A model generated the notes under the pieces. It worked only from the letters and a program-made list of their open reading frames with translations, did not search any database and was not told where the DNA came from. Shown one piece after another: positions 1-7,200 of a stretch of 7,415 bases of DNA. The DNA comes from an uncultured Bacteroidota bacterium. GTDB lineage: Bacteria > Bacteroidota > Bacteroidia > B-17B0 > Aurantibacillaceae. How positions within the stretch are numbered: the first letter of the stretch is position 1; each line of letters opens with the position of its first letter. Where the stretch lies: NCBI GenBank assembly GCA_903923915.1, contig CAIXZI010000071.1, forward strand, positions 1 through 7,415. The letters run 5' to 3'. A program made the position numbers and the translations under genes.

Positions 1-2579
1 GGTTGTGTAAAATTATAAGAGTTTAAACCTAAAGTAATATTTACACTCGGACTGCTATAAACATTTGTAAGTCCTGTAATTAAAGAAGTTTCGTTAGATA
101 AAGAAGTAAACGTACTTTGCCCCGAACATCCTACAGAAATATTAAAGTTAGGATAAGAAGTAATGGATGTATTTAAATTAGTGATATTAAACGCTACACT
201 ACTTAAGTTACCTGCATTAATACCTGCCGCATTTAATTCTGTTGCTGTATAAATATATTGCGCACGCATTTTGGTATAATAATTTCCATACGGACTTGGG
301 TATTGAAAAGGACTTGGTGTTACGGCATTGCTTGGTCCACACGCAAACTGTTGCGGGTTTAAGCAAGCCATGGTACTTGTTTGACAAAGTGTTGGCGGTG
401 CAGAAGTAAATGAAAAACTCATTACTGCGGTATTACCATTAGCACCACATAAAACTGTGGGTGCAACGCTAATACTTACCGGTACAGGTATGGTATCTAT
501 TTTAAAATTATCTGCATAAAAACATGTTCCATCAAAAGCACTTACCGTATAATTACCATAACCTAAACCTGTTAAAGGAATACTCGTGCTGCTTGAATTT
601 GGATAGTTATTGCTAAACCCAGGGCCTGTAATACTATAATTATAGGGAGATGCCGCTGTTGTACTTAAATTAACTGTTGCCTGTCCGTTTGTTGCACCAA
701 TACATACATTTTGAAGATTACTATGACTTAACGTACCACCCGATACTTGGGTAAGTATAAGTAGTAAAGAATCTTTACATCCACTACCGGTATAAGTTGC
801 TGTATAAACTTGATTATTAGATGCGCCAGTTGCCAACAACGTATCGTTTGTACCCTGCGGGGCTGGAATAAGTAAACCACCCGGGCCATACCACTGTATG
901 CCTGTACTACCTGGCGGAACAGTTAAATAAGCCGAACTGCCGCAAAAATTCTTTAATTGACTAAGGGTAGTTGCCGGCGCAATACCAACGGTTACCGTAG
1001 TATCATGACTACCACAACTTGCCGCCGTAGATGCTAAATGCACCGAATAAGTACCTGGCGCCAAACCTGTAACTTGCTGCGTATTACCCACACTTTGCCC
1101 ACTTGAATTTAACCAATTATAGGTATAACTGCCCGTTGGACTACCTGTACCAGTAATACTGGCGGTACCACTATTTCCATTAAGGCAACTTGGCGTGCTG
1201 TTAGTGTATAAAACATTTATTTTAGAGTATTGTAAAACAGCCTGCATAGTAGCTGTACAACCATTTGCAGACACAGCCGTAACATAATAAACATCACCCA
1301 AAACTCCATTAGTTACAACTAAGGTATCGCTTGTTCCTTGCGGAGCAGGAATAGCAAGAGTTGGGCTATTTGGCCCATACCATTGATAACTTACATAACC
1401 TGCAGGCCCAATAACTTGTTGTGTATTTACATTTTGACACATATTTACTACAGCAACCGCAGGACTACAAGTTGCATCAATATAAGCGTAACCCCAATGT
1501 CCTCCAAAAATACAATCAGCTGTTTGAAACGTAATAGTTACGTTTTGCCCAACGTAGGCGGTAAGATCAACTCCAACCATAGTCCAATTTTTATAATAAA
1601 TATCATAAAACCAGTTAATGGTGTCAGGAACTCCTGGTGCTGTATAACCATCTGTCCATGTAGCAGGTGTGGTAAACGAATTATATTGAGACGCTCTATG
1701 AAAAGTAGGATCTGTAGAAACCAAGGTAGCATCTACCTGATATTGTCCACATCCGGCAATAGGATTACCCGACTGATCCGTCATGGTAACTTTAAAGAAA
1801 GGTTGCTCGCCTGATGCATGACCTCCATCATATAAAACTACGGCATAAGCATACGTAAATTGTGAGTTTTGATTGGTTACATTCATCACATAAGAAAGCT
1901 CTTCAGTTTCATAATTTGGGTTTGCATTTCCCAATCTACAAGTAACACCACCACCTGTTGGTGGCACAAAAGGTATGTCTGATAAGTGATTTGGATAATT
2001 AATAGCAATAGAATCCCAACCAATACAATTTGTAGGTGGGTTATTAACTGTTGGAGGTATAGAAAGTATGGTATGCCTTACCGTTGGAGATCCAAAACCG
2101 CCGGTAGTTGACGGTTGTGCAGGGTTATTATTTCCTAGTGTTACAACACCATTAATCCAAGCAGGTGTAAAAGTGTTCCAATTTGACCCTGCTGAGTTAT
2201 CATAAGTTCCGCCTGTCCAGTTAGAAAAATTAGCACTTGAAAAGTCGGCATTAGTACAGTATGAGCTATACGGGCTTAAATTTATAATGGTTTTATTCTT
2301 ACTACCATCGTAAGAATAGCTATATGGCTGCTTAGATTGAATTACCTGCGCTCCAACTTTATTTTTTTTAGACTGAACAAAATTTCTTTCAATAGCATTA
2401 TAAACCTCTTTTTGCTCAAAAGGCTTCTGACTTCTTTTAACCGCCTGTTGCCAAGCAGCCTTGCCATCAAAGCCTTTTAGTTCTTGCGGTGTATAATGAT
2501 TTTTCTTTTGAACACTTTTTTGTTGTCCAAATAAAAACATACTTAAAAAAAGACATACTACTGTGTATAATTTCTTCAT
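1..2579 (-). CDS. Secreted modular surface protein with SprB-like repeats (C-terminus beyond window)
   Basis: An open frame of 859 codons runs from an ATG at 2579-2577 leftward off the window without a stop. Residues 1-18 form a Sec signal peptide (MKKLY, hydrophobic core, LFG|QQ), which fixes the start. Residues about 108-371 are a jelly-roll-like module common in large Bacteroidota exported proteins: it opens CTNADF, carries YAVVLYDGGH and EQPFFKV, and closes with QNVTITFQTADC and GYAYIDATC. Residues about 378-703 are two composite repeats, each an Ig-like QWYGP...IPAPQGT part plus a SprB-like part (LAPGTYSV, LGYGNYTV). Residues about 759-859 begin a PYGNYY...ATELNAAGI...LSSVAFN module, also known from such proteins. 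The composition is rich in Thr, Ser, Asn and Gly with regularly spaced cysteines, as in an exported adhesin. Secretion by the type IX system and a C-terminal sorting domain are inferred from relatives; that end is not in view. The ligand is unknown. Confidence 0.88.
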   Translation of the reverse strand, partial: MKKLYTVVCLFLSMFLFGQQKSVQKKNHYTPQELKGFDGKAAWQQAVKRSQKPFEQKEVYNAIERNFVQSKKNKVGAQVIQSKQPYSYSYDGSKNKTIINLSPYSSYCTNADFSSANFSNWTGGTYDNSAGSNWNTFTPAWINGVVTLGNNNPAQPSTTGGFGSPTVRHTILSIPPTVNNPPTNCIGWDSIAINYPNHLSDIPFVPPTGGGVTCRLGNANPNYETEELSYVMNVTNQNSQFTYAYAVVLYDGGHASGEQPFFKVTMTDQSGNPIAGCGQYQVDATLVSTDPTFHRASQYNSFTTPATWTDGYTAPGVPDTINWFYDIYYKNWTMVGVDLTAYVGQNVTITFQTADCIFGGHWGYAYIDATCSPAVAVVNMCQNVNTQQVIGPAGYVSYQWYGPNSPTLAIPAPQGTSDTLVVTNGVLGDVYYVTAVSANGCTATMQAVLQYSKINVLYTNSTPSCLNGNSGTASITGTGSPTGSYTYNWLNSSGQSVGNTQQVTGLAPGTYSVHLASTAASCGSHDTTVTVGIAPATTLSQLKNFCGSSAYLTVPPGSTGIQWYGPGGLLIPAPQGTNDTLLATGASNNQVYTATYTGSGCKDSLLLILTQVSGGTLSHSNLQNVCIGATNGQATVNLSTTAASPYNYSITGPGFSNNYPNSSSTSIPLTGLGYGNYTVSAFDGTCFYADNFKIDTIPVPVSISVAPTVLCGANGNTAVMSFSFTSAPPTLCQTSTMACLNPQQFACGPSNAVTPSPFQYPSPYGNYYTKMRAQYIYTATELNAAGINAGNLSSVAFNITNLNTSITSYPNFNISVGCSGQSTFTSLSNETSLITGLTNVYSSPSVNITLGLNSYNFTQ
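471..1448 (-). repeat. Two tandem composite protein repeats (about 160-165 residues each) within the surface protein
   Basis: Unit 1 spans residues about 378-543 and unit 2 about 544-703. Each has an Ig-like half with QWYGP followed by IPAPQGT(S/N)DTL, then a SprB-like half ending in G(T/N)YxV. Four cysteines fall at matching places: 381, 441, 465 and 522 in unit 1, and 546, 601, 626 and 686 in unit 2, offset by 160-165 residues. The DNA copies are clearly diverged (compare 1319-1390 with 838-900), so this is an old duplication kept at protein level, not a recent one. The four cysteines probably form disulfides, which is inference. Confidence 0.75.
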
Positions 2580-2590
2580 TTGTTTACTAA

Positions 2591-2627
2591 TAGAGTAAAG
2601 ATACTAAACTTTAGAGTAAAGATACTA
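2591..2627. repeat. Perfect 16-bp direct repeat upstream of the surface-protein gene
   Basis: The sequence tagagtaaagatacta occurs at 2591-2606 and again at 2612-2627, separated by 5 bases, giving a period of 21 bp, or two helical turns. The near copy ends 12 bases before the start codon. TTTACT at 2583-2588 and AGTAAA at 2594-2599 also form a short inverted repeat. The placement suits a regulator site or a duplicated promoter element. Confidence 0.7.
2596..2624 (-). promoter_or_regulatory. Candidate twin -7 promoter elements for the surface-protein gene
   Basis: Read on the minus strand, each copy of the direct repeat contains TATCTTTA (2603-2596 and 2624-2617). This is one base from the Bacteroidota -7 consensus TAnnTTTG. 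No convincing TTG -33 element sits at the usual distance from either copy. Use of the near copy would give a leader of about 10 bases, the far copy about 31. This is a weak call resting on one element and on position. Confidence 0.3.
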
Positions 2628-2711
2628 CTAATTTATATTCTGAAGAAATTGTTAAAAAAAATTAAAAAGAGTTTTAAACTGCTGATTGTTAGTTATCTAA
2701 AACCAAAAAGG

Positions 2712-3182
2712 TTATTTTTTAATGGTATCATTCAAAGTAGCAATACTTTCTTCAGCCCATTTTATAAGTTTATTTTTTTGCTCTTCATTTAACACAGCAT
2801 CTTTATGTATAATCAAATAAGAGCTCATAGGCATTTCACCTGCTTTAACTTGTTCTATTACTTCTTTTAGTTTATGGATTTTACGTTTTTGTTTATACGT
2901 GTTAAATTCCGAAAAATTAAGCTCATCTTTTCCTTCTTCTACATGATGGGCAAGCCACCCGGCAATGGGCTGAAAATTAAAATACCAAGGATATTCGGTA
3001 TGATTAGAATGGCAATCATAGCACGATTTTTCTAACATGCTTTTTATTTCAGGGGTTACTGTAACAGAATGTGTAATATCAATCGAAGTATCTGCAACAC
3101 CCACGTTATTTTCAGGACGAATAAATTGTATTAATACCAAAATAAAAATTATTACAACACCTATTTTTTTCTTTTTAGACAT
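2712..3182 (-). CDS. Membrane-anchored c-type haem-binding domain protein
   Basis: The product is 156 residues long and complete. A lysine-rich N-terminus (MSKKKK) leads into one hydrophobic helix at about residues 7-21, so the rest should sit outside the cytoplasmic membrane as an anchored protein. CYDCH at 54-58 is a c-type haem attachment motif, with H58 the proximal ligand. The flanking HSNHTEYPWY, the IAGWLAHHVEEGK stretch and the C-terminal GEMPMSSYLIIH block match the short haem-binding domain family of Bacteroidota (Pfam Haem_bd, from memory). M117 or M119 is a plausible distal ligand. Its precise role is unknown: electron transfer, haem handling or redox sensing are all possible. The start codon lies one base after the ACMSD stop, so the two are probably co-transcribed and translationally coupled. 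No Shine-Dalgarno sequence is seen, as is usual in this phylum. Confidence 0.88.
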   Translation of the reverse strand: MSKKKKIGVVIIFILVLIQFIRPENNVGVADTSIDITHSVTVTPEIKSMLEKSCYDCHSNHTEYPWYFNFQPIAGWLAHHVEEGKDELNFSEFNTYKQKRKIHKLKEVIEQVKAGEMPMSSYLIIHKDAVLNEEQKNKLIKWAEESIATLNDTIKK

Positions 3183-3183
3183 C

Positions 3184-4179
3184 TTACATTTTTAAATTCA
3201 ACCAGTTCAACGCATTCTTGCTCAATAATTTTTGTTGAATATTTTTATCTTCAATATGTTTTTTAATTAAGGCTCCCGGCACATTTTCTCCAAGCGGAAA
3301 AGGGTAATCGCTACCTAAAGCTACAAAATCTTCGCCCATTACATCAACCAAAAAATCTAATGCTTTTGGCGAATGAACTAAAGAATCTACATAAAACTTG
3401 CCTTTAAAATTATTTGGATGAACCGGATTATCAATAGCCACTAAATCTGGGCGACAATCATAGCCATGTGCAATTCTACCCTGCGTAAACGGAAAAGAAC
3501 CTCCACCATGCGCAAAAGCAACACGTAATTTTTTATATTTTTCAAAAATGCCGCCAAGCAACATAGAACATATAGCGCGAGATGTTTCGGCAGGCATACC
3601 CACTAACCACGGAAGCCAATATTTTTGCATGTTTTGCTCGCCCATCATTTCCCAGGGATGAACAAAAATGCACATATCTAAAGCCTCGCAAGCTTCATAA
3701 AAACGATGGTATTGTTCTTCGTTTAAATTAAGCTGATTGATATTACTGCCAATTTGCACACCAACTAAGCCTATCTTTTTACAACGCTCTAATTCTTTTA
3801 TAGATAAATCAATATCTTGAAGCGGAACCGTACCCAAGCCAATAAATCTTTTTGGATTTAGGTTAACCACTTCTGCAATATGATCATTCAAAAACTTTGA
3901 AATCTCTAAGCCATCCTGCGGCTTTGCCCAATAATTAAAAAGCACCGGTATGGTTGATAAAACCTGCATATCAACGCCGTGTACATTGCATTCTTCAATA
4001 CGTTTTTCGCCACTCCAGCAATTGCTTTCTATCTCTCTAAAAAACTTAGTGCCTTTCATCATGCGGGCGCAGCAAGGCTTATGATGTTCAAGACGCGTAA
4101 ATTCTCCGTAGCCAAATTTTTTACCCCAGTCGGGTAAATTTTCAGGCAAAATATGGGTGTGAATATCAATAGTTAGCAT
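3184..4179 (-). CDS. ACMSD: 2-amino-3-carboxymuconate-6-semialdehyde decarboxylase (ACMSD), amidohydrolase family
   Basis: This complete 331-residue protein closely resembles animal and bacterial ACMSD in length and throughout its sequence. The enzyme decarboxylates 2-amino-3-carboxymuconate 6-semialdehyde, made from 3-hydroxyanthranilate in the kynurenine pathway, to 2-aminomuconate 6-semialdehyde. This diverts it from spontaneous closure to quinolinate. The metal site is visible: H7 and H9 (DIHTHILP), H174 (FVHPWEMMG) and D291 (GSDYPFPLGE). H224 in AHGGGSFPF is the expected catalytic histidine. R48 in FREIESNCW and R235 in GRIAHG match substrate carboxylate-binding arginines, the latter acting across the dimer. 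KYWLPWLVGMPAET is near identical to the human enzyme. It is cytoplasmic, with no signal peptide. Other genes of the pathway are not in the window. A related gamma-resorcylate-type decarboxylase is less likely given the ACMSD-specific blocks. Confidence 0.95.
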   Translation of the reverse strand: MLTIDIHTHILPENLPDWGKKFGYGEFTRLEHHKPCCARMMKGTKFFREIESNCWSGEKRIEECNVHGVDMQVLSTIPVLFNYWAKPQDGLEISKFLNDHIAEVVNLNPKRFIGLGTVPLQDIDLSIKELERCKKIGLVGVQIGSNINQLNLNEEQYHRFYEACEALDMCIFVHPWEMMGEQNMQKYWLPWLVGMPAETSRAICSMLLGGIFEKYKKLRVAFAHGGGSFPFTQGRIAHGYDCRPDLVAIDNPVHPNNFKGKFYVDSLVHSPKALDFLVDVMGEDFVALGSDYPFPLGENVPGALIKKHIEDKNIQQKLLSKNALNWLNLKM

Positions 4180-4191
4180 GCCGCTAATTTA

Positions 4192-4211
4192 GAAGTTAAA
4201 TTTAGAACTTC
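4192..4211. promoter_or_regulatory. Inverted repeat in the ACMSD leader (possible operator or hairpin)
   Basis: GAAGTT at 4192-4197 and AACTTC at 4206-4211 are perfect inverted arms around an 8-base spacer. The nearer arm lies 12 bases upstream of the ACMSD start. If transcription begins at the TAAATTTG element, the arms fall inside the leader. Six-base arms in AT-rich DNA can arise by chance, so this is tentative. Confidence 0.3.
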
Positions 4212-4227
4212 CTTAATCATAACAAAT

Positions 4228-4235
4228 CAAATTTA
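4228..4235 (-). promoter_or_regulatory. Candidate -7 element for the ACMSD-haem operon
   Basis: The minus strand reads TAAATTTG, a full match to the Bacteroidota -7 consensus TAnnTTTG. It lies 48 bases upstream of the ACMSD start, giving a leader of about 40 bases. No TTG is found at the expected -33 distance, and in AT-rich DNA this 8-mer is not rare. Confidence 0.35.
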
Positions 4236-4258
4236 ACCTAAAATTAAGCATTTAAAAA

Positions 4259-4285
4259 TTGCTCTAAATTTGTTTATTACATTTG
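4259..4285 (+). promoter_or_regulatory. Candidate Bacteroidota promoter for the receptor gene
   Basis: TTG at 4259-4261 and TACATTTG at 4278-4285 match the -33 and -7 (TAnnTTTG) elements with a 16-base spacer, slightly short of the usual range. The -7 element ends 13 bases before the ATG, so the leader would be very short, about 8 bases. Confidence 0.45.
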
Positions 4286-4298
4286 TTCATTATACCAA

Positions 4299-7200
4299 AT
4301 GATAAAAAAAGCGTTTATATATTATTGCATTTTATGTTTGGCATTTGCTATACCCTTAGTTGCTCAACGCAACAATTTTCAGGTTTATTCTATAGAACAG
4401 GGTTTGCCCCAAACAACCATTTACAGCATTGTCCAAGATAAAAACGGCTATTTATGGTTGGGTACCGAGGGTGGCGGACTTTGCCGTTTTGATGGCATAA
4501 ACTTTAAAACATTTTCTAAAAAAGAAGGCTTTAGCGGCGATATTGTGCGAAGTTTATTGCTGGATAAAAAAGGTAGGTTGTGGGCAGGCACTAAAGATGA
4601 GGGTTTAATTTTATACGATGGCTTAAAATTTAAAACTATCGGCAAAAAAAACGGTTTAGCGGGTACCACCGTTTTATCCATTATAGAAGATAAAGACGGC
4701 AACATTTGGGCTGGTACTGATGATGGCGGCGTAAATAAAGTTACACAAATAAGTAAAGATTCTTTTAAAGTACAGGTAATTGATGAGCGCAAGGGCTTAA
4801 GCAATAACGCTATTTTTAATATTCATCAGGATAAAGAAGGGCATTTATGGCTGGCAACCTTTGGTGGCTTAAACATTATTACGATTGAAAAAGATACGTT
4901 TAGAATAGACCAACTTAGAGGCGGAAAAGAAATTCCAAGTGATTTTATACTTTCTATTGGCGAAGATAAAGAGGGTGCACTTTGGTTTGGTATGTTAGAA
5001 GAAGGTGTGTTTAGCATTGCGCCACCTAAACAAAATAGCAAGAAAGATTTTTTCATAGAATTGCTTACACGCAAGGTTACCATCTTTAATGAGAGTAATG
5101 GTTTTACGGCTAAAAAAGTTTGGAATATTTTTCAATCATCTCAGCATGAAATGTGGTTTGCTTCGGCAGAGAATGGAATTATACGTAATAGAAATACTTC
5201 GACAAAAAATGCTGCAAAATTTAATTTTGAACATTATACCAATGCAACCGGTTTACCTGGAAACCAAATGTTGTGTGTGTTTGAAGACAATGAAGAAAAT
5301 ATTTGGATAGGTACCAACAGCGAAGGATTATGTAAGTATATGGGCGATAGATTTGCTCATTACCGAGAGAAAGACGGTTTGCCTAATAATATTGTACAAG
5401 GTATAGATCAAGATTCGCTTGGTAATTTTTGGTTGGCTACTGCTGGTGGTGTTGTACAAATGAGTTTTGATAAAACAAAGCCTCAGTTTAATAACTACAC
5501 CACAAGCAATGGTTTGTTGGGCAATAATATTCTTTCTATCTCAGCAGGCAAAACATCTAAAAATTCAAACATCTGGATGGCTATATCAGATGCAGGCGTT
5601 ACCAAGTTTAACGGCAAAACATTTAGCAATTATAATAAAGAACAAGGTTTACTTGATAATAGTACCTATAGCATTTTAGTAGATAAAAGCGGTAAAGTAT
5701 GGTGCGGCACTAAAGAGGGTATTAGCTTATACGATGGCGTAAAGTTTTTAAACATTGATATGGCAACGCTTATGATTAGCAATAAAGATGTAAATGCCAT
5801 TATACAAGATAAAAAAGGAAATATTTGGTTTGGCACCGGTGGTGGATTAGCTATGTATAGCGGCGCAGGAGATATTACAACTTACGATGAAGCAGAAGGC
5901 CTGCATCATAAAAACATAAAAGCATTAACCCAAGGTGCAGATGGAAATATTTGGATTGGCACAAACAACGGCGGCCTATATATGTTTGATGTACACACTA
6001 ACGAAAAAATAAAAATTAAATGTATTGTTAATGATAGTTTGTTGAGTTCTAATGCTATTAAGTCGCTGGTGTTTGAAGATGCTAAAAATTTATTGGTGGG
6101 TACCGATAAAGGTTTAAGTAAAATTATATTTAGCGATGCGGGTAAAATTAGTGCGGTTGTAAACTATAATGCCACCGATGGCTTTACCGGAGTAGAGTGT
6201 AATGATAACGCCATCTACAAAGACAAACAAAATAATATTTGGATAGGAACTGTTAAAGGGTTGACCTGTTACAATCCTGCGGCAGATAAAGCACATCAAA
6301 ATTCTCCACAAACACACATCACATCCGTTAAATTATTTTATAACGAAGTTGATTGGAAAACAAAAACAGATTCTGTTGTGCCTTGGTTTAATCTTCCGTA
6401 TAACCTTACACTTCCGTATGCCGAAAATCATTTGATGTTTCAGTTTTCGGCTATCTCTTTAAATAATCCGCAAAAAATAAAATACCGTTATCAGTTAGAA
6501 GGTTGGGAGAAAGATTGGTCGCCAGTTACCACACAAACTGAACGTGATTATCCTGGACTTGCACCGGGTACTTACACCTTTAAAGTAAAAGCAGTAGGCG
6601 CTAATGGAGTTTGGAATGCAGAGCCCGTAACATTTACATTTACAATTTCTCCGCCTTGGTATCGTACTATTTGGTTTTATATTATATGCGTTGTTGTATT
6701 TGTTGTAATTGTTTATGCTTACATAAAATACAGAGAGCATACTTTATTAATGGAGAAAAAAATACTGGAAGATAAAGTGCTTGAGCGTACCGCCGAGGTG
6801 GTAAAACAAAAAGAAGAGCTTGAACAACAAAAAGAAATTATTGAAGAAAAAAATAAGGACATTACCGATAGTATTAATTATGCCAAACGCATACAGGATG
6901 CCATACTGCCGCCTATTGAACTAATACAGCAAAAATTACCAGATACATTTTTACTATATAAACCAAAAGATATTATTGCCGGAGATTTTTACTGGATGGA
7001 AGAAATTGACCACATTATTTTTATAGCCGCTGCTGATTGCACCGGGCATGGTGTACCAGGCGCTATGGTATCTGTAGTTTGCAGTAATGCCCTTAATAGT
7101 GCTGTAAAAGAATTTGGCTTACGCGATACCGGAAAGATATTAGATAAAACACGCGAGCTGGTTTTAGAAACATTTAAGAAGAGTGGCGAAGAAATAAAAG

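Larger units (their letters stand above)
2580..2711. other. Intergenic gap between the haem-binding and surface-protein genes
   Basis: This 132-base AT-rich gap holds the direct repeat at 2591-2627. The part at 2640-2711 is A/T-rich with oligo-A runs on the plus strand. I found no GC-rich hairpin that would make a good terminator for the haem-binding gene, so read-through into the surface-protein gene remains possible. Confidence 0.6.
4180..4298. other. Divergent intergenic region between ACMSD and the receptor gene
   Basis: This 119-base region must carry the promoters for both the ACMSD-haem pair (leftward) and the receptor (rightward). It is strongly AT-rich. It holds a TAnnTTTG match on each strand and a small inverted repeat near the ACMSD start, entered separately. 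There is no room for another gene. Confidence 0.8.

Noticed and set aside
1338..1814. A 158-codon plus-strand open frame opposite the surface-protein gene, and a 64-codon minus-strand frame at 1538-1732
   Set aside because: Both lie inside the continuous, recognisable coding frame of the surface protein. Their translations show no family features.
2640..2711. A possible terminator after the haem-binding gene (minus-strand AGTTTAAAACT followed by a T-rich stretch)
   Set aside because: The stem is only three A/T-rich pairs once a loop is allowed, too weak to support a terminator call.
2580..2792. A 70-codon plus-strand open frame spanning the gap and the end of the haem-binding gene
   Set aside because: It is a low-complexity Lys/Phe/Leu translation of AT-rich DNA, it overlaps the haem-protein gene antisense, and it has no recognisable motif.
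4448..5083. Two minus-strand open frames (118 and 85 codons) rich in Pro, Ser and Leu
   Set aside because: They are antisense shadows of the repeated propeller blades, whose regular DNA pattern keeps the opposite strand open.
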